A DNA stretch of 64,000 nt from positions 496,001-560,000 of the forward strand of contig JAJFTH010000003.1 of NCBI GenBank assembly GCA_021373135.1. Direction: 5' to 3'. Under the pieces are notes generated by a model. The model was not told the origin of the DNA, made no database searches, and saw only the letters and a program-made list of their open reading frames with translations. The translations under genes and the position numbers were made by a program. The stretch is from Bacteroidales bacterium. GTDB lineage: Bacteria > Bacteroidota > Bacteroidia > Bacteroidales > UBA1402. Below, in pieces: positions 36,224 through 44,596 of this stretch (position 1 is the stretch's first letter; each line of letters begins with the position of its first letter).

Positions 36224-36844
36224 TTACCAGAGTCGATAAACCAACAGGCACCCCTTGTCCATCTCCAGTCTGAAGTTGTCTCCCGTGGTTTCGTTCAATG
36301 TTCCTTGCCACCACGATGTGAAACATTTCCCCTGAATCGGATAACGTAAACCATAAGCCGTAATGCAAGTATCAGGAGTCAGAGAAAAAATCGAGACTTG
36401 TTGACCCGGAATACTTTCAAAATTTTTTGAAGCACGGATGGCATCAATACGACCATAGTCTGTCAGCAAACAAATATCTTCCATTCGCACAGAGTAATCA
36501 GCTAATAATGAGATGTTTCCGAGAGCGTGATCTTCTCTTTTACCAGTAGCTCCGATAAGGACAATTTTCTGGTAATTTTTCATCAGACAATACTCAAATG
36601 CTTTGGTCAGATCGTTGGTCTCCTGGTTCGTTGAAGGGAAAATCCTCTCCCTGAATCTTATCTTCAGATCCAAGGAAAGGCTATCCATATCACCAACAAT
36701 GGCATCAGGTTCCCGACCAAAATCAATCAAACTCTGAGCTGCTCCATCACAGCAAATCACCCTTTCTGCATCTCGAAGAAGCTTGAGCAATTTTTCATTT
36801 TTAGGGAATGCACCGTCGGCAAGAATAATTGTTTGCATAGTCAT
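36224..36844 (-). CDS. Thiamine pyrophosphokinase
   Basis: This enzyme makes thiamine diphosphate from thiamine and ATP. The 206 residues include the DGAFPKNEKL start, VICCDGAAQSLI, the substrate-site motif DAIVGDMDSLS, the QETNDLTKAFEYC stretch and IGATGKREDHALGN, all typical of thiN/TPK. Its ATG overlaps the stop of the TonB receptor gene by one base (TAATG), so translation is coupled to it and it lies under the same TPP riboswitch. ATG 36838 is an alternative start. Confidence 0.93.
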   Translation of the reverse strand: MTMQTIILADGAFPKNEKLLKLLRDAERVICCDGAAQSLIDFGREPDAIVGDMDSLSLDLKIRFRERIFPSTNQETNDLTKAFEYCLMKNYQKIVLIGATGKREDHALGNISLLADYSVRMEDICLLTDYGRIDAIRASKNFESIPGQQVSIFSLTPDTCITAYGLRYPIQGKCFTSWWQGTLNETTGDNFRLEMDKGCLLVYRLW

Positions 36845-39108
36845 TAAAAACGTAAAGTAAGTTTTGCAAGATAATTTCGCGGAGCTACCGGATACAAACC
36901 TTTTCCGGTTTGCGTAGTATCACCGTTCAAAAAGTGCGATTCATATCCCCAGGCATTACAACTGTACCGGTTACTGAACAAATTATTTACATAAATGCCA
37001 AACTCAGCATCTGCAAAACCCTTGATTTTAAAATAATGGGTCAAAGATACATTGGCACTATTGTATGCAGGAAGTTTAAGATCGTCGTTTTGAGTATTCG
37101 TGATATATTGTTCACTGACATACTTTTCGGTCAAGTTAAATTTAAAATCTTTTACAGGAGTCAAAGTTATCCCTGCTGCTCCGGTCAATTCCGGTGAAAA
37201 AGGCAATGCAGCTTCTTTAAACTTCTTAGTGATCTGATCCTTCGGATCCACAACTTCTACCCATCCTGTATTGTCGTCACTACTGTTGTAGGTGTCATAC
37301 CAGACCGTATAATCCACAACCCTGTTTCGACTTAAAGTACTGGTAACATCCAACTGCATCCAAGTGTTTGGCTTGTATCCTGCAGATAATTCAACACCTA
37401 AACGATAACTTTTATCAACATTACTCATTAGCTTGTAGCCCACATCATTAAGCTTTCCTGTTGGAACTAATTGATCCTTATAATCCATATAATAGACATT
37501 TACTGATGCCATGATTTTTTTGTTATCAAAAGTATAGCCCAATTCATAATCAGTTAGTTTTTCCGCCTTGATATCCGAAGAAGATTCAGACTTCTTCACA
37601 GCATCTTTAATGTCAGATCTTGTAGGTTCCCGGTGCGCAATTGCCACTGAGGCAAAAGCATGCTGATCAGAATTTATCTGATAAAAAAGACCAGCTTTGG
37701 GGTTAAAGAAATTCCAGGTGCGGTGCTGTGTCATATCAAGCATATCATCGTCATCTATGCCGTTCAATTGATAATCCACATAACGGTACTGCAGGTCAAT
37801 ATAGCCATTCAATCCTTTAACCGGACTAAATTCTGCTTTCACAAAAGTATTGGCGTCTGTCTTTTTCGCACTGTTTCTCACCCACTCGTAATTTGCAGGA
37901 ATGTCTTGATTGTTGGCTGCCCATAGCAAGGTTGCATAATGTTGACCATCATAGTAAGTATACATGCTTCCAGCCTGGACATTTAAACCGTTTTTTCTAT
38001 ATTGCAAATTCAAGTTTGCCGTATAGAAGCCATTACTCATATTTTTCCGACGGACAAGAGCTGTACCGACATACGTACTATCTTCAATCGTTTGATCCTT
38101 TATTCCCATGGAACTGAAAGACTCATCTTGTTTGTACTCTTCATAATACCCAAAACCATTGGTATAATTCAAACCTGCATTCAGCAATAGGTTTTTACCG
38201 AGTTCCTGAGTATAAAAAGCCTGAATATAGTGCTGACGATAATTGTCACTTTCATTGTCATAATAAATACCGTTTGTTATTTCACCTGCGGGATTGTAGG
38301 TCGGGTCATTTTTCATCTGGTCTTCAGAAATGCCTTCCCATGTGATGCCGGTATGTTCGCTTCCGTAAATATAATTGAAACGAAGTTCAGCATGTTCAAA
38401 ACGCTTGTCCAATGTGGCAAATAAAGATTGGTGCTTACACCAGCCATTTCGAATATAACCATCGGTGGTCAGATTTGAATAACGCATATCCAGACTGTAA
38501 CCGTTTCCGAAAAGACCTGTACCAAAAGCTATATTTTGTTGAAAAGTACCATAGCTTCCTGCTGTAGTGGCCGATTCAACATAGGGCTTTATTCCCGGGG
38601 CTTTTGTCGTCATATTAACACTTGCACCAAATGCACCGGTTCCGTTGGTTGATGTACCCACTCCGCGCTGCACTTGTATGCTTTGCAAAGCTGAAGTCAT
38701 ATCAGGAATGTCTACATAATAAACTTCCTGTTCTTCAGGGTTGTTCAGAGGGACTCCATTCAAAGTGACATTGATACGGGTTGCATCCGTACCACGAATA
38801 CGGAAAGAACTGTTACCGGCACCTGTACCGTTTTCACTTGTCGTTACCAGGGATGGTGTCATCCAAAGTACGTACGGCAGGTTGTTGGCCACGGTCAATT
38901 CCTTGATGGCCTTGGCCTCCAGGTTGGTCTGGGCCACAGGAGTCTGGCTCCCTGCCCTGTTTCCAATCACCAGAACATCATTCAGATGGAAAGTTTTGAT
39001 ACTGTCATTCGCCACCAAAGCTTCAGCGTGGGAAGAATTTGTTCGTGCAGAGAAGACTGTGTTGAATGTGGTGCACGCTACCACAAGACACAAAAAAAAC
39101 CTTTTCAT
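36844..39108 (-). CDS. TonB-dependent receptor, probable thiamine uptake
   Basis: This 754-residue outer-membrane receptor has a signal peptide (MKRFFLCLVVACTTFNTVFSA). A TonB-box-like stretch (NDVLVIGN) precedes the plug domain (SSFRIRGTDATRINVTLNGVPLNNPE, IQVQRGVGTSTNGTGAFGASVN). A 22-strand barrel ends in an aromatic residue (AKLTLRF). The substrate is inferred: a TPP riboswitch lies in its leader and thiamine pyrophosphokinase is translationally coupled behind it, as in the known Bacteroidetes OMR1 thiamine locus. ATG 39108 is chosen because the signal peptide starts there and the riboswitch lies upstream. Confidence 0.92.
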   Translation of the reverse strand: MKRFFLCLVVACTTFNTVFSARTNSSHAEALVANDSIKTFHLNDVLVIGNRAGSQTPVAQTNLEAKAIKELTVANNLPYVLWMTPSLVTTSENGTGAGNSSFRIRGTDATRINVTLNGVPLNNPEEQEVYYVDIPDMTSALQSIQVQRGVGTSTNGTGAFGASVNMTTKAPGIKPYVESATTAGSYGTFQQNIAFGTGLFGNGYSLDMRYSNLTTDGYIRNGWCKHQSLFATLDKRFEHAELRFNYIYGSEHTGITWEGISEDQMKNDPTYNPAGEITNGIYYDNESDNYRQHYIQAFYTQELGKNLLLNAGLNYTNGFGYYEEYKQDESFSSMGIKDQTIEDSTYVGTALVRRKNMSNGFYTANLNLQYRKNGLNVQAGSMYTYYDGQHYATLLWAANNQDIPANYEWVRNSAKKTDANTFVKAEFSPVKGLNGYIDLQYRYVDYQLNGIDDDDMLDMTQHRTWNFFNPKAGLFYQINSDQHAFASVAIAHREPTRSDIKDAVKKSESSSDIKAEKLTDYELGYTFDNKKIMASVNVYYMDYKDQLVPTGKLNDVGYKLMSNVDKSYRLGVELSAGYKPNTWMQLDVTSTLSRNRVVDYTVWYDTYNSSDDNTGWVEVVDPKDQITKKFKEAALPFSPELTGAAGITLTPVKDFKFNLTEKYVSEQYITNTQNDDLKLPAYNSANVSLTHYFKIKGFADAEFGIYVNNLFSNRYSCNAWGYESHFLNGDTTQTGKGLYPVAPRNYLAKLTLRF

Positions 39109-39189
39109 GTTCTTTTTTATTAAAAGTGAAACATTAAAAAGGGGTAATAAAAGAGAAGGATACCAAATGGTGCACAAAGTGCGGTCTTT

Positions 39190-39262
39190 TTCCCGACGGT
39201 AGGATTATCTACATCCGGTTCAAAGGGTATTATCTCAGCCCTGACAAACAGGGCACCCCTAA
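39190..39262 (-). promoter_or_regulatory. TPP riboswitch (THI element)
   Basis: On the minus strand the leader contains AGGGGTGCCC, then CAGGGCTGAGATAATACCC, then TTTGAACCGGATGTAGATAATCC and ACCGTCGGGA in fixed order, the conserved core of the thiamine diphosphate aptamer. TTTT and AAAAA outside the core can close P1. It sits about 80 nt upstream of the TonB receptor ATG and 10 nt after the -7 box. No terminator follows, so control is probably at translation. Confidence 0.95.
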
Positions 39263-39271
39263 AATCTTCTG

Positions 39272-39279
39272 CAAAGATA
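39272..39279 (-). promoter_or_regulatory. -7 box of thiamine receptor transcript
   Basis: Minus-strand TATCTTTG, an exact TAnnTTTG match, directly upstream of the TPP aptamer. The start is predicted near 39267. The -33 box is weak. Confidence 0.6.
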
Positions 39280-39331
39280 CGTTTTTTTTATAGACATCAC
39301 GTTGATGAATCTTTTTTTGTAAATAAAAAAT

Positions 39332-39339
39332 TATCTTTG
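39332..39339 (+). promoter_or_regulatory. -7 box of carboxynorspermidine dehydrogenase gene
   Basis: Plus-strand TATCTTTG, an exact TAnnTTTG match; a TTTG lies only 12 nt upstream, too close for a normal -33. Leader of about 35 nt. Confidence 0.5.
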
Positions 39340-39377
39340 TCTACCGAATTTCAGAAAAAGTTTTATACAGGAAAACG

Positions 39378-40571
39378 ATGGGAAAAGTATTACAGATCGG
39401 TGTTGGAGGTGTTGGCACCGTAGTGGCCTTCAAATTGGCTCAGCATCCTGAGATTTTCAATGAGATTGTGTTGGCCAGCCGCACGAAATCGAAATGCGAC
39501 AAATTGGCCAAAGTCATTGGAAGCAGCCATATCCGCACTGCTGAGGTGGATGCAGATGATGTCAACCAACTCATAGAACTTTTTAATGCGGAAAAGCCGG
39601 AACTGGTCATTAACGTTGCACTGCCTTATCAGGATTTAACCATCATGGATGCTTGTCTTGTTTGTGGGGTCAATTATTTGGATACCGCCAACTATGAACC
39701 AAAAGAAGAAGCACATTTCGAATATTCCTGGCAATGGGCTTATCAGAACCTGTTCAAGGAAGCAGGACTGACAGCCATTCTTGGTTGTGGTTTTGATCCT
39801 GGGGTAACCGGTGTATGGACGGCCTATGCCGCCAAACACTATTTTGACGAAATACATTATTTGGATATTGTGGACTGCAATGCCGGTGATCACCATCAAG
39901 CTTTTGCCACCAATTTCAATCCGGAAATCAATATACGTGAAGTTACCCAAAAAGGTAAATATTACGAAAACGGCAAATGGATCATGACTGAGCCGCACGA
40001 GATACATCAGCCTCTGACATATCCGGAAGTGGGACCTAAAGAATCCTATCTGATATATCATGAAGAACTCGAGTCTCTGGTCAAGAACTTCCCGACCATC
40101 AAACGCGCCCGTTTCTGGATGACCTTTGGGCAGGAATATCTGACACATTTGCGGGTAATCCAGAATATCGGCATGGCACGCATTGACCCAATCATGTATC
40201 ATGGTATGGAAATTGTACCTATCCAGTTTCTCAAAGCCGTATTGCCGGATCCTGGTGAACTTGGTGCAAATTATTCTGGTCAGACATCCATCGGTTGCCG
40301 CATCCGTGGTATCAAGGACGGGAAAGAAAGATCCTATGCCGTATACCAGAATTGCCGCCACGAGGAAGCCTTCAGGGAAACCGGAGCCCAGGGTGTCAGT
40401 TATACCACCGGCGTTCCTGTCATGTGCGGAGCCATGATGTTCATGACCGGAAAATGGAAAAAAGCAGGCGTCCATAATGTGGAAGAATTCGATCCCGACC
40501 CATTTCTAAAGGCTCTTGGTGAAAATGGTTTGCCTTGGAAGGAATTTTTTGACATTGATTTGGAAATATAA
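39378..40571 (+). CDS. Carboxynorspermidine dehydrogenase (saccharopine dehydrogenase family)
   Basis: This enzyme reductively condenses aspartate semialdehyde with putrescine or diaminopropane, giving carboxyspermidine or carboxynorspermidine for polyamine synthesis. The 397 residues carry the Rossmann loop IGVGGVGTVVAFKLA, VINVALPYQDL, YLDTANYEPKEE and ILGCGFDPGVTGVW. GVPVMCGAMMF near the C-terminus matches the CASDH branch rather than lysine-pathway saccharopine dehydrogenase. The matching decarboxylase is not in the window. Together with aguB it supports an agmatine-putrescine-spermidine route. Confidence 0.88.
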   Translation: MGKVLQIGVGGVGTVVAFKLAQHPEIFNEIVLASRTKSKCDKLAKVIGSSHIRTAEVDADDVNQLIELFNAEKPELVINVALPYQDLTIMDACLVCGVNYLDTANYEPKEEAHFEYSWQWAYQNLFKEAGLTAILGCGFDPGVTGVWTAYAAKHYFDEIHYLDIVDCNAGDHHQAFATNFNPEINIREVTQKGKYYENGKWIMTEPHEIHQPLTYPEVGPKESYLIYHEELESLVKNFPTIKRARFWMTFGQEYLTHLRVIQNIGMARIDPIMYHGMEIVPIQFLKAVLPDPGELGANYSGQTSIGCRIRGIKDGKERSYAVYQNCRHEEAFRETGAQGVSYTTGVPVMCGAMMFMTGKWKKAGVHNVEEFDPDPFLKALGENGLPWKEFFDIDLEI

Positions 40572-40694
40572 ATTTACGATATCGTCATTCCGCGGCCTCT
40601 CATCCTTCACTTTTTAAATATTAGATAACATTAATAATATTTTGCGTTTTGTTTATTTAACATTAATATAATTCAATGTATTGGTTTTTTGAGT

Positions 40695-40702
40695 TATCTT
40701 TG
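40695..40702 (+). promoter_or_regulatory. -7 box of recA promoter
   Basis: TATCTTTG, an exact TAnnTTTG match; the predicted start near 40707 gives a 30-nt leader. The upstream DNA is very AT-rich. No clear -33 box or LexA-like palindrome was found. Confidence 0.55.
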
Positions 40703-40736
40703 ACACAAACAATTATTCAACACACAATACGATACA

Positions 40737-41771
40737 ATGGCAAAAGAAAAAGAATCGGCTGAAGTAAAAGCACCGGCAAATGAAAAGATGAAAGCCTTGA
40801 TGGCTGCAATGGAAAAGATCGAGAAAAGTTACGGCAAAGGCTCTATCATGAAATTGGGAGATGATGCCATCGAGAACATTCCCGTAATTTCAAGCGGTTC
40901 AATAGCCTTGAATGCTGCTTTAGGTGTAGGAGGTTATCCACGTGGACGTGTTATCGAAATCTACGGCCCGGAATCATCCGGTAAGACGACTTTGGCCATC
41001 CATGCCATCGCTGAAGCGCAAAAAGCCGGAGGTACTGCTGCCTTTATCGATGCAGAACATGCTTTTGACCGTTTTTATGCCGAAAAGCTCGGTGTCGATG
41101 TGGAAAATCTTTGGATTTCACAACCGGATTGCGGAGAACAAGCCCTGGAAATTACAGAGCAACTGATCCGTTCTTCAGCCATTGACATCATCGTGATCGA
41201 CTCTGTTGCCGCCCTGACTCCCAGAGCTGAAATCGAAGGAGAAATGGGTGACTCCAAGATGGGACTTCAAGCCCGCCTGATGTCACAGGCTCTCAGAAAG
41301 CTCACGGCTGCCATCAGTAAGACCAATACGACCTGCATATTCATCAATCAGTTGCGCGATAAGATCGGTATCGTATTCGGAAATCCTGAAACAACCACCG
41401 GAGGTAATGCCCTGAAATTTTATGCTTCTGTCCGCCTTGATATCCGCCGCATCGGACAAATCAAGGATGGAGAAGAATCCACCGGAAATCAAACCCGCGT
41501 GAAAGTGGTCAAAAACAAAGTAGCTCCTCCTTTCCGCAAGGCTGAATTTGACATCATGTATGGTGAAGGTATCTCCCGTTCGGGTGAACTTGTTGACTTA
41601 GGTTCAGAATTCGGCATCATCAAAAAGAGCGGTTCATGGTATAGCTACGGCGAAACAAAAATCGGTCAGGGACGAGATTCCGCCAAAGAATGTATGCGCG
41701 AAAATCCCGAACTTGCAGAGCAGATTGAAGCTGCCATTTATGCAGCTCTCAAGGAAAAGCACAGCAAATAG
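40737..41771 (+). CDS. recA: Recombinase RecA
   Basis: RecA is the strand-exchange ATPase of homologous recombination. The 344 residues have Walker A GPESSGKT at about 77-84, Walker [11 protein letters not shown], and loops L1 ([24 protein letters not shown]) and L2 ([21 protein letters not shown]). The C-terminus is short and ends in a basic stretch rather than the acidic tail of E. coli RecA. It is monocistronic, with a -7 box 35 nt upstream and a perfect terminator 23 nt downstream. Confidence 0.98.
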   Translation: MAKEKESAEVKAPANEKMKALMAAMEKIEKSYGKGSIMKLGDDAIENIPVISSGSIALNAALGVGGYPRGRVIEIYGPESSGKTTLAIHAIAEAQKAGGTAAFIDAEHAFDRFYAEKLGVDVENLWISQPDCGEQALEITEQLIRSSAIDIIVIDSVAALTPRAEIEGEMGDSKMGLQARLMSQALRKLTAAISKTNTTCIFINQLRDKIGIVFGNPETTTGGNALKFYASVRLDIRRIGQIKDGEESTGNQTRVKVVKNKVAPPFRKAEFDIMYGEGISRSGELVDLGSEFGIIKKSGSWYSYGETKIGQGRDSAKECMRENPELAEQIEAAIYAALKEKHSK

Positions 41772-41794
41772 TCACACTGACGAGAACTATTAAG

Positions 41795-41830
41795 AAAAGT
41801 GGGAAACGAACCAAATCGTTTCCCACTTTT
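41795..41830 (+). terminator. Terminator of recA
   Basis: A perfect 15-bp stem (arms 41795-41809 and 41816-41830, AAAAGTGGGAAACGA and complement) with a 6-nt loop, ending in TTTT. The symmetry lets it also end transcripts of the converging serB unit. Confidence 0.9.
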
Positions 41831-41876
41831 GTCTTATTTTTCCCGAAGCATACGCTCCCGTTTAAAAAATAACCGC

Positions 41877-42200
41877 TTATTCGAAGATGCCGAGACTGTC
41901 ACAATACGCAATCTCCCCATCCACCACAAAATGGATCTCATCCTCGGTATAGTATCCTACCTTATCTTTTTGGGCATTCTTGATAACATAAGCCGTCAAT
42001 TCGTCCAAATCAATATCCACTTCAGTCTCTTCTTCGGTGAGATAACCCTTTTCCTCGTAGAACTCATAGATAAGATCTATTAAATAGTTCAGGTCATCAT
42101 CACTGAATTTATCTTTCAATTCCTGAGGTAATTGATTACGGATAAACTTGATGGCTTCGTCGTCATCATAATCCATGAAATCTTCATCATCTGCATTCAT
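41877..42200 (-). CDS. Acidic small protein, function unknown
   Basis: This 107-residue, strongly acidic protein starts MNADDEDFMDYDDDEAIKF and is rich in Asp, Glu and Tyr, with no cysteine pair, signal or membrane helix. It resembles a conserved Bacteroidales hypothetical protein I cannot assign. Its start lies inside the last 14 nt of serB in another frame, so translation is probably coupled to serB. It is the last gene of the minus-strand unit and faces the bidirectional recA terminator. Confidence 0.8.
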   Translation of the reverse strand: MNADDEDFMDYDDDEAIKFIRNQLPQELKDKFSDDDLNYLIDLIYEFYEEKGYLTEEETEVDIDLDELTAYVIKNAQKDKVGYYTEDEIHFVVDGEIAYCDSLGIFE

Positions 42201-43452
42201 AATGTTTTTTTTTAAACAAAAGATTCAAATTTTCGTCAATGTGTATATCCCTAAAGCCAAGGAAATACAAGATTCCATCCAATCCGATGGTTGAAATGGA
42301 CTGGCCTGCACTCTCCTTTACCTTGGGTTTGGCATGAAAGGCAATACCCAGACCGGCAAGGTTGATCATGGGTAAATCGTTGGCTCCGTCACCGACAGCA
42401 ATGGTTTGCTGAAGGTCAATATGTTCAACCTGAGCAATCAGGCGCAATAACTCTGCTTTACGTTTACCATCAACTATATCCCCGAGGTATCTTCCGGTTA
42501 ATTTACCGTCTTCAATCTCAAGTTCGTTGGCATATACGTAATCCACACCAAAACGTTTTTTCAATTGTTCTCCAAAGTAAGAAAATCCTCCGGAAAGAAT
42601 GGCAACCTTAAAGCCACAGCGTTTGAGTACGGACATCAATTTTTCTGCACCTTCCATAATAGGCAGGTTTTCTGCAATTTCTTTCATCACAGATTCATCC
42701 AAACCTTTCAGCAAAGCCACTCTCTTGGTAAAACTTTCCTGAAAATCAATTTCCCCACGCATGGCTGATTCCGTGATAGCCCTGACCTGATCACCGACTC
42801 CTGCCCTATCTGCCAATTCGTCGATGACTTCAGTCTTGATCAGGGTTGAATCCATATCGAAACAAATCAGGCGGCGATTGCGGCGAAAAATGTTGTCTTC
42901 CTGAAAAGAGATGTCAACATCGAGTTCGGCAGACAACTGAACCAGATTGCGCTGAACACGTGACCGGTTCTTGAGAGATCCCCGCACAGACAATTCAATG
43001 CAGGAACGGACATCTTCGTTACTTTTATCCAAAGGTATACGTCCTGTCAGACGTTTGATGGAATCAATGTTCAGATTTTCTCCGGCAATCACTTTGGTAA
43101 CCCTGGACACCTGTTCTGCTGTCAGGCTTTTACCAAGTAAGGTCACGATATAACGTCCCATACCTTGCCGGTTCACCCATGTTTCGTAATTTTCATCAGA
43201 GACCCATGAAAATTTAATATTTACGCCCATTTCAGAAGCCTTGAAAAGCAGGTCTTTCATTGCATCTCCCGAATGAATCTTGTTATGGATACGGAAAAGG
43301 ATACCAAGAGATAAGCTATGGTGAATGTCTGCTTGTCCGATATCGAGAATCTCAGCACCATATTTACCCAGCACTTCCGTCATGGCAGTGGTTACACCCG
43401 GGCGATCTTCTCCGGTGATACTCACCAATATAATTTCATGTTCTGTGACCAT
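42187..43452 (-). CDS. serB: Phosphoserine phosphatase with ACT domains
   Basis: SerB hydrolyses phosphoserine to serine. About 421 residues are predicted from ATG 43452; the upstream frame overlaps the DUF5606 gene and is not homologous. The N-terminus holds two ACT-like domains (VSITGEDRPGVTTAMTEVL at about 9-27 and a second one near 100-170). The C-terminal HAD domain has ICFDMDSTLIKTEVIDELAD with the nucleophile Asp, ILSGGFSYF and VGDGANDLPMI. The ACT pair suggests feedback by an amino acid. It overlaps the acidic protein gene by 14 nt. Confidence 0.95.
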   Translation of the reverse strand: MVTEHEIILVSITGEDRPGVTTAMTEVLGKYGAEILDIGQADIHHSLSLGILFRIHNKIHSGDAMKDLLFKASEMGVNIKFSWVSDENYETWVNRQGMGRYIVTLLGKSLTAEQVSRVTKVIAGENLNIDSIKRLTGRIPLDKSNEDVRSCIELSVRGSLKNRSRVQRNLVQLSAELDVDISFQEDNIFRRNRRLICFDMDSTLIKTEVIDELADRAGVGDQVRAITESAMRGEIDFQESFTKRVALLKGLDESVMKEIAENLPIMEGAEKLMSVLKRCGFKVAILSGGFSYFGEQLKKRFGVDYVYANELEIEDGKLTGRYLGDIVDGKRKAELLRLIAQVEHIDLQQTIAVGDGANDLPMINLAGLGIAFHAKPKVKESAGQSISTIGLDGILYFLGFRDIHIDENLNLLFKKKHYECR

Positions 43453-43474
43453 TGTTCTTATCCAACCGATTTGA

Positions 43475-43894
43475 TTATGGTTCTTTGACTTCTTCAGCTT
43501 CTTCTTTGACCGAGAAATCGGTTTGACCGGTTTCAACCAGGATGTTGTACCATTGGATCAGTTTCTTGATGTCCGTAGGATATACACGCTCACGGTCAAA
43601 ATCAGGGACTATTTCTTCGAAGAATTTACGCAATGATTCTGCATCTGATTTTGGATCAATGGATGCTTTTGCTCCGTTTTCCTTTGCTTTTAGTGCTTCC
43701 AGGATTTCGCGAAGAGGTTTGTCTTCTCCTTTTGTGAACATGGAGACATCATTCAGTGCTACCACTTTATCCGTTGAATGGGCAGGCATGCGTTTACCAT
43801 CGGAAAGGTTTTCGACAATAAGTATATTTTTACCTTGAGAAAGGACTTTGTACAAACCGGGTTTTCCGGAAATGGCTACAATTTTTTTTAACAT
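43475..43894 (-). CDS. DUF5606 family protein
   Basis: This 139-residue cytosolic protein matches a family typical of Bacteroidetes. The N-terminus MLKKIVAISGKPGLYKVLSQ resembles a small beta-barrel and is followed by VENLSDGKRMPAH. A helical second half has the YPTDIKKLIQWYNIL stretch and an acidic tail. Its role is unknown. It lies between coaE (24 nt away) and serB (22 nt away) in what looks like one transcription unit. Confidence 0.88.
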   Translation of the reverse strand: MLKKIVAISGKPGLYKVLSQGKNILIVENLSDGKRMPAHSTDKVVALNDVSMFTKGEDKPLREILEALKAKENGAKASIDPKSDAESLRKFFEEIVPDFDRERVYPTDIKKLIQWYNILVETGQTDFSVKEEAEEVKEP

Positions 43895-43917
43895 GATAAA
43901 TTATCTTTTAGGGTTAT

Positions 43918-44514
43918 CTATTTAAAAATATGTTCTTTAATTGATGAGCAAAATATTTTTTTCACCTGCGGTATCATTGCTTGAATATCGTCATTGACTA
44001 TAACCATATCCGACAATGCCACTCTTTTCGACTCTGAAAGCTGGTTGTCGATGCGCGCCTTGACTGCTTCCTGCGACAATCCGCTACGTTTGCAGGCCCG
44101 TTCGATACGAATGGCTTCAGGTGCTGTCACACAAATGACCTGATCAAAAATCGATGCCAGCCCTGCTTCAAAAATGAGGGCTGATTCCATAACCAGGACA
44201 GGGAAATGATGGTGTTCCTGCACCCAATTCATAAAATCACGTTTAACCGCGGGATGAATCAGTGCATTGGCCGCGTTCAGAGCTTTTTCATTTCCAAAAA
44301 TACGATCGGCAAGGGCCTGACGATTCAAGATATCTTGATCAAAAATTTCCGGACCAAAAAGCTTGATCAGATCTTTTTTCAAATCTTTATCTGTATGGCA
44401 CAATTCTTTGGATCGAGTGTCCGAATCATACACAGGTACTCCGAGAATACCGAGCAGTTCGGCCACAACCGATTTTCCACTCCCAATGCCACCTGTCAAA
44501 CCAAATATTTTCAT
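43918..44514 (-). CDS. coaE: Dephospho-CoA kinase
   Basis: CoaE phosphorylates dephospho-CoA at the 3' hydroxyl, the last step of CoA synthesis. The 198 residues carry the P-loop GGIGSGKS at 8-15. VYDSDTRSKEL, the QALADRIFGNE segment, IHPAVKRDF and VMESALIFEAG follow, then DQVICVTAPEAIRIERACKRSGL. Length matches the family. It lies 82 nt after the ybbR-like gene and before DUF5606. Confidence 0.95.
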   Translation of the reverse strand: MKIFGLTGGIGSGKSVVAELLGILGVPVYDSDTRSKELCHTDKDLKKDLIKLFGPEIFDQDILNRQALADRIFGNEKALNAANALIHPAVKRDFMNWVQEHHHFPVLVMESALIFEAGLASIFDQVICVTAPEAIRIERACKRSGLSQEAVKARIDNQLSESKRVALSDMVIVNDDIQAMIPQVKKIFCSSIKEHIFK

Positions 44515-44596
44515 CCGATTTCTATTTTAATTAAGTCGGACAGAACACCGCAGGAGAAATTTTCTGACGTTTTCGCGTATGCAAATAATGTTCGTT

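Noticed and set aside
39636..40475. 279-residue minus-strand frame opposite carboxynorspermidine dehydrogenase
   Set aside because: Antisense shadow of a well-supported enzyme; peptide has no recognisable family.
40621..40736. LexA-type SOS box before recA
   Set aside because: Only AT-rich sequence and a -7 box are visible; no palindrome of a known SOS type.
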